Both the position numbers and the translations under genes were made by a program. A stretch of DNA of 64,000 nt from Rickettsiella endosymbiont of Xylota segnis (GTDB taxonomy: Bacteria; Pseudomonadota; Gammaproteobacteria; Diplorickettsiales; Diplorickettsiaceae). Each line of letters opens with the position of its first letter. Within the stretch, counting starts at the first letter, position 1. The stretch covers positions 1 through 64,000 of the forward strand of contig NZ_OZ026451.1 of the NCBI RefSeq assembly GCF_964019545.1. Direction: 5' to 3'. Below, piece after piece: positions 17,502-27,979 of this stretch. The notes below the pieces were generated by a model. It did no database searches and was not told the DNA's origin. It worked only from the letters and a program-made list of their open reading frames with translations.

Positions 17502-19529
17502 TTAATGTTGTGAATAATTTAAGTCTAAGCTTTTTAAAAAAGCTTGTATTTTTGGTTCCCGGCCCCGAAATTTTTTAAACAATTCGATGGCATCGATTGC
17601 GCCACCCTGCTCTAAAATACTATGTAAAAACGCTTTTCCAGTTTCTTCATTAAAGATCCCATCTTCTTGGAACTTAGCAAACGCATCACAGGCTAAAACT
17701 TCTGCCCAAAGATAACTGTAATAGCCTGCAGCATAACCGCCTGCAAAGATATGCGAAAATCCATGCTGAAATCGATTGAATGGAGCTATGGGTATTACAT
17801 CAATTCGCTTACGTATTGAATCGAGTAAGTTTTGAATTTGTTCATAACCCTTTGTGGGGTCAAATTCTATATGCAAACGAAAATCAAATAAGGATAATTC
17901 TAATTGTCTTAATAGTTGTAGGCCCGCCTGAAAATTTTTAGCATTACGCATTTTTGTAATCAATGTATCGGGTAAAGTCTGACCCGTCTTATAATGGCTA
18001 CTGATTTGATCTAGAACCGATTTTTCCCAAACAAAATATTCTAAAAATTGACTGGGTAATTCTACGGCATCCCAAGCAACACCATTAATACCTGAAATAG
18101 CGGAATAATCAATTACAGTCAACATATGTTGTAAACCATGACCAAATTCATGAAATAAAGTTAAAACTTCTTCGTGTGTTAACAAAGGAGTTTGCATGAA
18201 ATCAATGGGAGGAGAGAAGTTACAGGTTAAAAAAGCAATAGGCGTTTGAATATCACCATTACTTAAATAGCGTCGGGATTGATAATCATCCATCCAAGCA
18301 CCTTCACGTTTTTCAGGTCTAGCATAAAGATCTAAGTAAAATTGTCCTCGTAATTGTTGTTGACTATCAGTAATTGAGAAAAATCGCACTTGGGGATCCC
18401 AAACCTCAATGCCTTTAATTTCTTTGATTTGCATCCCAAATAAACGTTCTATTAACTTGAAAAGACCCGAAAGCACTTTGTCTACAGGAAAATAACAGCG
18501 TAAGGTCTCATCACAAATACCGAATTTTTTTTCTTGTAATTTTTCGCGATAATACAAAATGTCCCAGGGTTGTAGTGTATCAATTTGATCTTGGGATTGA
18601 GCAAAACTAGAAAGTTCTTCCCATTCCTGTTTTGCTTTAGGTTGTGTATACGAGAGTAGCCCCTCCAAAAATTTAAGCACTTCTTCTGGATTTTTTGCCA
18701 TTTTATTCGAAGCTAAACTTTTTTGGACATAATTTTTGAAACCTAGTATTTGGCTCAGCTCATGGCGTAGGTTAAGTATATTGAACATAACTTTGCTATT
18801 ATCAAGGACTAGATTACTGAGTTCTGAAGCTCGTGTAATGTGAGCTTTATATATGGTTTTGCGCAGGTCGCGATCATCAGCATAGGTTATTATGGGGAAA
18901 TAGGAGGGGTAGTCTAGCGTAATTAAATAACCAATTAAATTTTTTTCTTGTGCAGCTTTTTCAGCATTTATAATAACATGAGCAGGAACTCCTTTTAGCT
19001 CGGATTTATTACTAATACATTTTGACCATTCAGCTGTAGCATCTAGTAAATTTTCTTCAAATTGATTCGATAATTGAGATAACTGTGTTTGAATATCTTG
19101 ATATCTTTTTTGTTGAATTTCGGGTAGATCGACACCACCTAAATGAAAATCTCGTAATTCATTATGTAGACACTTTTCTTGCGCATAATTGAATTGATAA
19201 TCACTATTAGCTAAATTTTTAATGGATTGATAGAGAGCCTGATTTTGATTTAACTCGGAACTATATGCACTTAGTTTGGGTAGGCATTCGTTGTAAACAT
19301 ATCGTAGTTCAGGGGTCTGTTTGACAGCATAGAGGTGATTGATCGGAGACCAAAAATGTTGGAGTCGGTCATCTAAATCATCTAACTTTTGAATAAAGCT
19401 CCAATCGAGGGGCATAACTGCAGCTAATAATTTTGCTAACTCGAATCGATTATTGGTAAGCAGCGCATCTAATTCTTTAACTACATTGTCCGGATTAATT
19501 TCATTAAATTTTGGTAAGACAGTCATCAT
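17502..19529 (-). CDS. prlC: Oligopeptidase A (M3 family zinc metallopeptidase)
   Basis: PrlC degrades short peptides in the cytoplasm, including cleaved signal peptides. The catalytic zinc motif HEFGHGLQHML is near residue 460, with the second zinc-binding glutamate in the downstream GVAWDAVELPSQFLEYFVWE region. The ending YLWAEVLACDAFAKF and GGAIDAIELFKKFRGREP are typical of the family. The 675 residues match the usual 680. Two adjacent ATG codons (19529 and 19526) follow AGGA, either of which could start translation. It converges with the DprE1-like gene; no clear terminator is visible between them. Confidence 0.95.
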   Translation of the reverse strand: MMTVLPKFNEINPDNVVKELDALLTNNRFELAKLLAAVMPLDWSFIQKLDDLDDRLQHFWSPINHLYAVKQTPELRYVYNECLPKLSAYSSELNQNQALYQSIKNLANSDYQFNYAQEKCLHNELRDFHLGGVDLPEIQQKRYQDIQTQLSQLSNQFEENLLDATAEWSKCISNKSELKGVPAHVIINAEKAAQEKNLIGYLITLDYPSYFPIITYADDRDLRKTIYKAHITRASELSNLVLDNSKVMFNILNLRHELSQILGFKNYVQKSLASNKMAKNPEEVLKFLEGLLSYTQPKAKQEWEELSSFAQSQDQIDTLQPWDILYYREKLQEKKFGICDETLRCYFPVDKVLSGLFKLIERLFGMQIKEIKGIEVWDPQVRFFSITDSQQQLRGQFYLDLYARPEKREGAWMDDYQSRRYLSNGDIQTPIAFLTCNFSPPIDFMQTPLLTHEEVLTLFHEFGHGLQHMLTVIDYSAISGINGVAWDAVELPSQFLEYFVWEKSVLDQISSHYKTGQTLPDTLITKMRNAKNFQAGLQLLRQLELSLFDFRLHIEFDPTKGYEQIQNLLDSIRKRIDVIPIAPFNRFQHGFSHIFAGGYAAGYYSYLWAEVLACDAFAKFQEDGIFNEETGKAFLHSILEQGGAIDAIELFKKFRGREPKIQAFLKSLDLNYSQH

Positions 19530-19579
19530 GTATTCCTAAGAGTAATGTTTACCCATTTTTTGTTAAAAACAAGCTAAGT

Positions 19580-20053
19580 TTATTTTGTCTGATGAAGATA
19601 AATTTTTTGTGATGCTTTTATCTGTTCAAGTTTAAAGCCACGGTATTGAAGGTAACGTATTTGTCGTAACTGTTCTTTTGGTGGAGGATTAGGTTGAAAC
19701 TTTTTTTTCAGTATTTTCTGAATAGCAACTAACCAAAATTCTTCGTCTTTGGGAAGTTGAGAAAAAATAATATCATTATTTATACCATATTCATGGCATT
19801 CGGCACTGATTCGCATTGGTCCGTAGCCTTGTCTTATACGTTTTTGGATAAAAGCTTCGCAAAAACGTTCTTCGTTTAAAAATCCTTGTTGAATTAAAAT
19901 ATCTAAAACAGCTTCTACCGATTGATGCGAAAATCCTTTTCGCATCAATTTTTCTCGAAGCATAAAGCGAGTATGTTCTCGTCTCGCTAAATGGTTCAAA
20001 GCAATTCGGTGGATGTTTTTGTCAATTTCTAAAACATTAATCTTGTAGGTCAT
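19580..20053 (-). CDS. recX: Regulatory protein RecX
   Basis: RecX binds RecA filaments and modulates their growth. The protein of about 157 residues is helical throughout, with tandem three-helix repeats: LARREHTRFMLREKLMRKGF, VEAVLDILIQQGFLNEERFCEAFIQKRIRQGYGPMRI and a C-terminal repeat with YLQYRGFKLEQIK. The start could be GTG 20062 or ATG 20053; neither has a clear ribosome-binding site and I chose the ATG. It begins 8-17 bp after the recA stop codon on the same strand, so the two are probably co-transcribed. alaS, sometimes next, is not present. Confidence 0.9.
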   Translation of the reverse strand: MTYKINVLEIDKNIHRIALNHLARREHTRFMLREKLMRKGFSHQSVEAVLDILIQQGFLNEERFCEAFIQKRIRQGYGPMRISAECHEYGINNDIIFSQLPKDEEFWLVAIQKILKKKFQPNPPPKEQLRQIRYLQYRGFKLEQIKASQKIYLHQTK

Positions 20054-20070
20054 AGATAGCACGCTGAAAT

Positions 20071-21123
20071 TTATTCAATAATTTCGGTCTCCAGTTTTGG
20101 TACTTCAGTTTGACTATTTTCAGATGGCTTGTTAAGTAAATTTTTTCGAATTTCCGCCTCTATTTTTTGACAAATTTCAGTACGATCTTTTAAAAATTGT
20201 TTTACATTATCTTTTCCTTGACCAATACGTTCGCCCTGATAGCTATACCAGGCCCCTGCTTTATCGATTAAGCCATGGGTTACACCTAGGTCAACAATTT
20301 CTCCCATATGACAAATTCCTTGATTATAAAGAATTTCAAACTCAGCTTGCCTAAATGGAGGAGCAACTTTGTTTTTTACCACTTTGACTCGAGTTTCATT
20401 ACCTATGACTTCATCGCCTTTTTTGATGGAACCAGTACGACGTATATCAAGCCGTACCGACGCATAAAACTTTAGCGCATTGCCGCCGGTTGTTGTTTCA
20501 GGATTGCCAAACATAACTCCAATTTTCATGCGAATTTGATTAATGAATACAACTAGCGTATTTGAGCGCTTAATATTTCCTGCGAGCTTACGTAAAGCTT
20601 GTGACATTAAACGGGCTTGTAAACCCATATGCGAATCACCCATCTCTCCCTCAATTTCGGCGCGAGGAGTCAATGCGGCAACAGAGTCGATTACAATAAT
20701 ATCGACTGCATTAGAGCGGACTAACATATCAACAATTTCCAACGCTTGCTCCCCCGTATCAGGCTGGGAAACTAAAAGATCGGCTGTTTTTACACCTAAT
20801 TTCGTGGCATATATTGGGTCCAGTGCGTGTTCCGCGTCAACAAATGCTGCGACCCCCCCTATTTTTTGACACTCGGCAATTGTTTGTAAGGTGAGTGTCG
20901 TTTTACCAGAAGATTCAGGCCCGTAGATTTCGATGATACGTCCGCGCGGTAATCCACCTATCCCTAAGGCGATATCTAAACCTAAAGAACCCGTAGAAAC
21001 TACGTCTACAGGAACTCGACTAGAATCACCCAGACGCATTACAGCACCTTCTCCGTGTTGTTTCTTAATTTGGCTTATAGCCATTTTAAGGGCTTTTTCT
21101 CGAGCATTACTTGCATCACTCAT
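20071..21123 (-). CDS. recA: Recombinase RecA
   Basis: RecA forms nucleoprotein filaments that drive strand exchange. Walker [10 protein letters not shown] is near residue 70, Walker [18 protein letters not shown] near 145, loop L1 [10 protein letters not shown], and loop L2 [22 protein letters not shown]. At 350 residues it matches E. coli (353), with the usual acidic tail. No CTGT-N8-ACAG LexA box is visible in the upstream 200 bp, although a long hairpin lies there (21235-21265). recX follows. Absence of a LexA box is consistent with Legionellales lacking a classical SOS regulator, which is an inference. Confidence 0.97.
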   Translation of the reverse strand: MSDASNAREKALKMAISQIKKQHGEGAVMRLGDSSRVPVDVVSTGSLGLDIALGIGGLPRGRIIEIYGPESSGKTTLTLQTIAECQKIGGVAAFVDAEHALDPIYATKLGVKTADLLVSQPDTGEQALEIVDMLVRSNAVDIIVIDSVAALTPRAEIEGEMGDSHMGLQARLMSQALRKLAGNIKRSNTLVVFINQIRMKIGVMFGNPETTTGGNALKFYASVRLDIRRTGSIKKGDEVIGNETRVKVVKNKVAPPFRQAEFEILYNQGICHMGEIVDLGVTHGLIDKAGAWYSYQGERIGQGKDNVKQFLKDRTEICQKIEAEIRKNLLNKPSENSQTEVPKLETEIIE

Positions 21124-21234
21124 AGGATGGTACCTTTATAAAGGAAAAAAATGTGTAAAAATGGACTCTAGCTAGTATTATCGCATAAACTAAGCGGGTC
21201 TCTATATGCTTTTTTAAGAGATCTGCTTGAAAAT

Positions 21235-21265
21235 AGGTACTTGTTTAAAACTTAAACAAGTACCT
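21235..21265. repeat. Perfect 14-bp inverted repeat with 3-base loop between divergent recA and hldE
   Basis: The arms AGGTACTTGTTTAA and TTAAACAAGTACCT flank the loop AAC. Neither strand has a following T-run, and the flanking genes point away from each other, so a terminator is unlikely. It may be an operator or an RNA hairpin in a leader; which gene it serves is unknown. Confidence 0.65.
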
Positions 21266-21352
21266 GAGAAACTTAAGTGTCGTATAGCATATCTATAGTG
21301 GCTGATTATTTAAAAATTAAAAATGTAAGAAGAAGATTTGACAAGAGGCCTA

Positions 21353-22795
21353 ATGAAAATACAAGTTCCTTCATTTCAATCTATCCGGGTTTTAATTGTA
21401 GGTGATGTGATGTTGGATCGTTACTGGTCTGGCGATACATCCAGAATTTCTCCCGAAGCACCCGTACCGATAGTACATATAAAAAATCTTGATGAACGTC
21501 CAGGTGGGGCGGGTAATGTTGCTTTAAATATAGCCGCACTAGGTGCACAGGTCGATTTACTTAGTGTTTGTGGAGATGATGAAGCGGGCGATATACTTGA
21601 GAAAAAATTAATTCATGCAGGGGTCAATTGCTATTTATACAAAATACCCCAATCACCTACTGCTACTAAGCTTCGTATACTTAGTTTGCATCAGCAATTA
21701 ATACGACTTGATTTTGAAGAAGTACCTTATAAATTCGAACATACCAATCTAAAACGGTTATTTGAGCAAAGAATCACACATTGCGATGTAGTGGTACTTT
21801 CTGATTACGGCAAAGGATGTTTGGCCGAAGTTCAGGATTTCATTCAATTGGCGCGAAAAGCAGGTAAACCTATATTCATTGATCCTAAGAGCAATGATTT
21901 TGATGTCTATCAAGGCGCTACAGTGTTGACGCCTAACCGAAGGGAATTTGAGGCGGTAGTAGGAAAATGTGATAACGAACAAGCTTTGCTGCAAAAGGGT
22001 ACACAGCTTTTAAAAACGCATAATTTTCAAGCTCTACTTGTGACACGTGGTGAACAAGGAATGACATTAATTCGACAAGATCAGCCAGAAGTATATTTTC
22101 CGGCTTATGCTAAGCAAGTTTATGATGTTACCGGTGCCGGTGATACAGCGATAGCTTGTTTGGCGTTAACTTACGCAGCTCAAGCAGATTTAGTTCAGTC
22201 AGCACAACTTGCCAATATTGCTGCGAGCATTGTCGTTGGAAAACTAGGTGCTGCTACAGTCAACCCAGCAGAATTAAGACGAGCGATACAAATTCAGCAG
22301 CTATCATTTCATGGCGGTATTTTGACAGAAGATGAACTCCAAATTGCAGTTGCAGATGCGAAAGCACATAATGAGCAAATTGTGATGACAGGGGGTTGTT
22401 TCGATATTCTACATGCGGGTCATGTCGCCTACTTAGAACAAGCGAAACGATTAGGCAATAGGTTAATCGTTGCCGTTAATGACGATGATTCAGTATCAAA
22501 GTTAAAAGGATCAGGAAGGCCTATAAATAAATTAGCTAATCGAATGGCAGTATTAGCAGGATTGAATGTAGTAGATTGGGTAGTGCCATTTAGTGAAACA
22601 ACTCCAGAACGCCTAATTAAGTTGTTATTGCCAGATGTTTGGGTAAAAGCGTCTGATTACCAAGTAGATGATCTTTCAGAGGCGAAAGCAATACAAGAAT
22701 ATGGTGGCCAGATTAGAATAGTGGATTTTGTTGATGGATGTTCTACAAGTTCAATTATTTCCAAAATTCAAGAACAAGAAAAGGTGTCTTCATGA
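21353..22795 (+). CDS. hldE: Bifunctional heptose 7-phosphate kinase / heptose 1-phosphate adenylyltransferase HldE
   Basis: HldE carries out two steps toward ADP-heptose for the LPS inner core. Residues ~1-315 are a ribokinase-type kinase (GDVMLDRYWSGDTSRISPEAP, and the anion hole DVTGAGDTAIA). Residues ~335-480 are the nucleotidyltransferase with GGCFDILHAGHVAYLEQAK. The ATG at 21353 matches family N-termini and has AGAGG nearby; an in-frame TTG at 21338 would add five residues. The stop overlaps the start of hldD by four bases (ATGA), so translation is coupled. Confidence 0.96.
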   Translation: MKIQVPSFQSIRVLIVGDVMLDRYWSGDTSRISPEAPVPIVHIKNLDERPGGAGNVALNIAALGAQVDLLSVCGDDEAGDILEKKLIHAGVNCYLYKIPQSPTATKLRILSLHQQLIRLDFEEVPYKFEHTNLKRLFEQRITHCDVVVLSDYGKGCLAEVQDFIQLARKAGKPIFIDPKSNDFDVYQGATVLTPNRREFEAVVGKCDNEQALLQKGTQLLKTHNFQALLVTRGEQGMTLIRQDQPEVYFPAYAKQVYDVTGAGDTAIACLALTYAAQADLVQSAQLANIAASIVVGKLGAATVNPAELRRAIQIQQLSFHGGILTEDELQIAVADAKAHNEQIVMTGGCFDILHAGHVAYLEQAKRLGNRLIVAVNDDDSVSKLKGSGRPINKLANRMAVLAGLNVVDWVVPFSETTPERLIKLLLPDVWVKASDYQVDDLSEAKAIQEYGGQIRIVDFVDGCSTSSIISKIQEQEKVSS

Positions 22796-23745
22796 TAGTT
22801 GTTACAGGTGGGGCAGGTTTTATTGGTAGCAATTTAGTCAAACAGCTTAATCTTGTTTACCCTGATATGCCGATTATCGTTGTTGATGATTTAACAGACG
22901 GAATTAAGTTCAGAAATATAGTGGATTGCTCTATTGCTGATTATTTAGATCAAAATGAATTCTTAGATCAAATTAAGAAAAATAAACTTTTTTTTAAGTT
23001 AAAAGCGGTTTTTCATCAAGGTGCTTGCTCAGTGACTACAGAATGGAATGGACAATATATTATGAATAATAATTATGAATACTCAAAAAGTTTATTACAT
23101 TACTGTTTGGCTTGGAAGATTCCTTTCATTTATGCTTCAAGCGCTGCGGTTTATGGTTTAGGAACTGTTTTTAAAGAAGAATTAGTATATGAAAAACCAG
23201 CGAATGTTTACGCTTATTCTAAATATTTATTTGATCAGTATGTAAGAAGTATCTTTAATGAAATGAAGAGTCAGGTTGTAGGCTTACGTTATTTTAATGT
23301 TTATGGTCCTAAAGAAAATCATAAAGGCTCTATGGCTAGTGTGGTATTGCATGCGGATAAGCAACTCAAAAATACAGGTGTTATAAATTTATTCGAAGGA
23401 ACCGATGGTTATACTGATGGTGAGCAGCTGAGAGATTTTATCTATGTTGATGATGCCGTGGCTATTAATCTATGGTTTTTAAAATCCAAAAAAAGTGGAA
23501 TTTATAATGCAGGAACAGGAAATTGTGAGAGCTTCAATGCTTTAGCTCAAGCTGTTATTGATTTTTATGGGCATGGAGAGATTCGCTATATTCCATTTCC
23601 AGCGCATTTGCGAGATTGTTATCAGAGTTTTACTCAAGCAGATCTGTCAAAATTGCGAAGTGCGGGCTATCAAGGAGTTTTTCGCAGTGTTGCAAATGGA
23701 GTGAAAGATTATCTATCTATTATGCATAAAAATATTACCATTTAA
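22792..23745 (+). CDS. hldD: ADP-L-glycero-D-manno-heptose 6-epimerase HldD (RfaD)
   Basis: HldD converts ADP-D,D-heptose to the L,D form used in LPS core assembly. The 317-residue protein starts MIVVTGGAGFIGSNLV, the NADP-binding Rossmann motif, and contains the YAYSKYLFDQY catalytic Tyr-x3-Lys and GLRYFNVYGPKENHKGSMASV. The ATG at 22792 overlaps the hldE stop and has AAGG upstream; the open frame extends further upstream but inside hldE. Length agrees with E. coli (310). With hldE it forms a two-gene ADP-heptose operon. Confidence 0.96.
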   Translation: MIVVTGGAGFIGSNLVKQLNLVYPDMPIIVVDDLTDGIKFRNIVDCSIADYLDQNEFLDQIKKNKLFFKLKAVFHQGACSVTTEWNGQYIMNNNYEYSKSLLHYCLAWKIPFIYASSAAVYGLGTVFKEELVYEKPANVYAYSKYLFDQYVRSIFNEMKSQVVGLRYFNVYGPKENHKGSMASVVLHADKQLKNTGVINLFEGTDGYTDGEQLRDFIYVDDAVAINLWFLKSKKSGIYNAGTGNCESFNALAQAVIDFYGHGEIRYIPFPAHLRDCYQSFTQADLSKLRSAGYQGVFRSVANGVKDYLSIMHKNITI

Positions 23746-23819
23746 TTCATTGTTTCATTCGTTTTTTAGCCATAAAATATAAATTCCGATAGAAAAATTT
23801 TAAAAAGGAGTTTTGTTTT

Positions 23820-24158
23820 ATGGATATTTATTCTTCGCTATTCGCAACTTTGTTAACATCAATTATAGCGGCTCCGGTTTTAGCAACTACCAGCCCTTTT
23901 ATTTCACATAATAATACAGTTTTAACTTCTTCCCCTGCAAAAAATATACCTAATCCCATCTCTGCTCTTGTAAATATTAATACGGCAGATGGAGAAACTT
24001 TAGTGGCAGAATTGAAAGGTATCGGATTAAAACGTGCAAAAGCTATTCTTGCTTATCGCAGTGAGCACGGACCTTTTAAATCTATTGATGATTTAGTAAA
24101 AATCAAGGGGATAAGTAAAAGAATAGTGGAACAAAATCGTAATAAAATCACTATTTAA
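23820..24158 (+). CDS. ComEA-like helix-hairpin-helix DNA-binding protein, probably exported
   Basis: The 112-residue protein begins with a likely signal peptide (LFATLLTSIIAAPVLATT) and ends with paired helix-hairpin-helix motifs: VNINTADGETLVAELKGIGLKRAKAILAYR and FKSIDDLVKIKGISKRIVE. This is the layout of the single-domain ComEA relatives that bind double-stranded DNA in the periplasm during uptake for transformation. AAGGAG lies about 10 bases upstream. It is 74 bp after hldD with no competence neighbours. comM and a pilin gene are elsewhere in this window. Competence in this organism is not shown. Confidence 0.82.
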   Translation: MDIYSSLFATLLTSIIAAPVLATTSPFISHNNTVLTSSPAKNIPNPISALVNINTADGETLVAELKGIGLKRAKAILAYRSEHGPFKSIDDLVKIKGISKRIVEQNRNKITI

Positions 24159-24231
24159 TAGGCGAGTTCAGATATAAGATTTGATTAAAAAAGGAAACAA
24201 AAATATCAAAATTATATCTGTGTTGTATGAA

Positions 24232-24357
24232 ATATACTCATAGTAATTAAATTTTTGGCGTGGCGCGGGGAGAATAAAGCAACTGAAGTGTATTAATGTA
24301 CATGAGATTGTGAATTGAGCGGCAACAATGCCAAAAATTTAATTGCGAAGAGTATTA
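24232..24357. repeat. Dispersed imperfect-palindrome repeat, copy A
   Basis: This ~125-bp segment aligns along its length to 27834-27962 with a few small indels; shared blocks include GAAGTGTATT, GAGCGGCAAC, CAAAAATT and GCGAAGAGTAT. The two ends are related in inverted orientation (ATATACTC at one end, the complement of GAGTAT at the other), so the element is a long imperfect palindrome. No reading frame is present. It lies between the ComEA-like gene and the cytochrome c gene. Confidence 0.8.
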
Positions 24358-24409
24358 TCCATTGTGCTTGAAGGAGCAAAATTTTTTTAGATATAATGAG
24401 TTGTTTAAT

Positions 24410-24838
24410 TCAATTAGAATGTAGTTGTTCTAACATATAGTGAATAGCCGCTTCTAAATCCGAAGTTGAACATTCTAAGCATGCCCCTTTTGGAGGCATA
24501 GCTCGGTAGCCCGTTGTAGCATGTTTAACTAAAAGTGAAAAATTTTTTCTTATTCGTAACTTCCAATCTAATTGATTGCCTAAGCGTGGAGCACCTGCTA
24601 TGCCATTTTTATGGCATAAGCTACATTTGCTTTCAAATATTGCTTTACCTAAATGGATATCTTTATTAATATCAGTCAAAGATGAATGGTCTATTTCTGA
24701 AGCAGCAACTTTGACTTTTCCAATCGGAGCAATACGATTTTCAAGAGCTGTTGTAGAATTATCAAAGAAATCTGCATAGGCATATATTCCAAAACCAAAA
24801 AGAAAGTTAAAAAGAATTATACTTATAAATTTTGGCAC
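24410..24838 (-). CDS. Cytochrome c5-like monohaem protein, exported
   Basis: The 142-residue protein has an N-terminal hydrophobic signal (ISIILFNFLFGFGIYAYA) and one c-type haem site, CSLCH, near residue 72. A distal methionine ligand is likely in the segment RAMPPKGACLECS, whose cysteine pair is typical of the c5 group. It probably carries electrons in the periplasm toward a terminal oxidase. The start is GTG with no obvious ribosome-binding site. It lies 35 bp downstream of the aldolase gene on the same strand; there is no functional link between the two that I recognise. Confidence 0.85.
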   Translation of the reverse strand: MPKFISIILFNFLFGFGIYAYADFFDNSTTALENRIAPIGKVKVAASEIDHSSLTDINKDIHLGKAIFESKCSLCHKNGIAGAPRLGNQLDWKLRIRKNFSLLVKHATTGYRAMPPKGACLECSTSDLEAAIHYMLEQLHSN

Positions 24839-24873
24839 CTATGCGTAAGCGTAAATTTGAAGATTACAATGGG

Positions 24874-25917
24874 TTAAACAAAGTTTGTCTCTGCTTCTTT
24901 TTCTTCTGTCTCCATGCTTGATTGATATTGTCCTTTGCAAGCAGCTGCATTAAGTCTAGCACGTTTATAAAAGGCCCGTTGAGCAGCTTTTATATTATGT
25001 GCTTTACCGTTCCATGCTTTTAACGCAGGTTCTTGTAATGCGCGACCATAGGAAAAACTTAGACGCCACGGATGACGAGAAGGTTGTAGTTTATTCATAG
25101 TATTTAAATGAGCTGTAGCGGTTTCTGGAGTTTGGCCTCCAGAAAGAAAATTAATGCTAGGTACTGCCGCCGGAACTGTTTGACGTAATATTTTTAAAGT
25201 TGCTGCAGCAACTTCAGCAATACTAGGTTGCGGCATATATAGATTCCCAGCAATAACCATACTGGGTTTAAGAATCATACATTCGAGTAAAACATGATGC
25301 TTATGTAGTTCTTCAAATACAGTATAAAGAACAGCCTCTGTACCTTCAGCGCAGCGGACTAAGCTGTGAGCGCCATCTATTAGTAGTTCAGGTTCTACAA
25401 TAGGCACAATTCCATTGTTTTGACAAATAGAAGCATAGCGAGCTAAGGCTTGTGAATTAGCGGTTATGGCTAAAGAAGAAGGAAGTAGGTCAGTTATGGA
25501 AAAAACAGCTCTCCATTTTGCAAAACAAGCGCCAAGATTTTTATAAGTTAGAAGACGTTCTGCTAGACCATCTAGACCTTGGGTCATTTTTTCTTCAGCA
25601 TTTAGAGGAATGAGGCCTTTATCAACCTTTATGCCAGGGACGATACCTTCATTATCTAAGTAATCGGGAAATAGAAGTCCATCTTTAGTTTTTTGCGCTA
25701 AAGTTTCTTCATGAAGAATAACGCCATTAATAAATGCTTCAAGACCAGGGGTAGTAAAAAGTAATTCACGATAATTACGGCGATTTTCTACAGTTGACTC
25801 TAAATGTAAGGCAGCAAATCGCTTGGCAATAGTAGTTTGACTTTCATCTGCCGCTAAAATTCCTTTTCCTGGTACCGTTAATCGCTGAATAGTTCCTTCA
25901 AGCTCGTGAGTGGCCAT
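24874..25917 (-). CDS. Class I fructose-bisphosphate aldolase
   Basis: This is a Schiff-base aldolase of the animal/plant type, cleaving fructose 1,6-bisphosphate to two triose phosphates. The 347-residue protein has the N-terminal GKGILAADES, the catalytic lysine in the segment LECMILKPSMV (near residue 215), and SINFLSGGQTPETATAHLN. The family C-terminal arm is present (RARLNAAACKGQY), though the usual terminal tyrosine is replaced by NFV. AAGGAG is upstream. Most enteric gammaproteobacteria use a class II enzyme for glycolysis; no class II gene is seen in this window. Confidence 0.93.
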   Translation of the reverse strand: MATHELEGTIQRLTVPGKGILAADESQTTIAKRFAALHLESTVENRRNYRELLFTTPGLEAFINGVILHEETLAQKTKDGLLFPDYLDNEGIVPGIKVDKGLIPLNAEEKMTQGLDGLAERLLTYKNLGACFAKWRAVFSITDLLPSSLAITANSQALARYASICQNNGIVPIVEPELLIDGAHSLVRCAEGTEAVLYTVFEELHKHHVLLECMILKPSMVIAGNLYMPQPSIAEVAAATLKILRQTVPAAVPSINFLSGGQTPETATAHLNTMNKLQPSRHPWRLSFSYGRALQEPALKAWNGKAHNIKAAQRAFYKRARLNAAACKGQYQSSMETEEKEAETNFV

Positions 25918-26283
25918 AATAAATTGCTCCTTACATTTTTTTGACGTGTAAAGCTAAATGAATCATATATTTTGTAAAGCCTAATACTATATAGAACAAC
26001 GTGAGTAATTTCTAGTAAGGTTAAGGATCTGGATTTCTGCAGTGATTTTCATTTTACTCTAAAAGGCCAGAAAGGAGGTAAGTTGAAAAAAAGGGCTAAA
26101 TAGCATTTTTTTGCATTAATTTGCTATAAATTTTAGTTTTTCCTATTAACTAGCAGAATATATTTAATTTGTATGAGTAGAGCTCAAGTCAAATTGAGAA
26201 AAAAGCAATACATTCTTTAATTAGCATTGCATAAAAGAGTTGTGCTTATTATACTGTCCGCCACTTTATAAGTGGGGCTTAGA
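25918..26283. other. Divergent intergenic region between aldolase and atp operon
   Basis: About 365 bp with no reading frame I can support. It must carry the promoters of both the aldolase (minus) and the atp operon (plus). A short perfect hairpin, CCACTT-TAT-AAGTGG (26261-26275), sits directly before the atpI start. The rest is AT-rich with no repeat seen elsewhere in the window. Confidence 0.5.
26227..26255 (+). promoter_or_regulatory. Candidate promoter of the atp operon
   Basis: TTGCAT (26227-26232, 3 of 6 to the -35 consensus) is followed after exactly 17 bases by TATACT (26250-26255, 5 of 6 to the -10). It lies about 30 bp upstream of atpI. Identified by eye only; the -35 is weak. Confidence 0.4.
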
Positions 26284-27830
<1,547 letters not shown>

Positions 27831-27833
27831 ATG

Positions 27834-27962
27834 ATATGCTCACAGCAATGGAATTTTTTGATAGTGGCCCGCGTAGTGAAGCAACCGAAGTGTATTCAAG
27901 ATACATGAGGATTGCGAGTCGAGCGGCAACGCAGACAAAAATTCAAGTGCGAAGAGTATAAT
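27834..27962. repeat. Dispersed imperfect-palindrome repeat, copy B, inside the atp operon
   Basis: Homologous to copy A at 24232-24357. The two halves are related as an inverted repeat: each end reads inward as TAT(A/G)CTC, then after about 10 bases GAATTTTT, converging on TGTAT-TCAAG-ATACA at about 27893-27907. It fills almost the whole atpE-atpF gap, so the operon transcript would contain a long foldable segment. It has no reading frame. Confidence 0.82.
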
Positions 27963-27979
27963 AAATTTGAGAAATCGTC

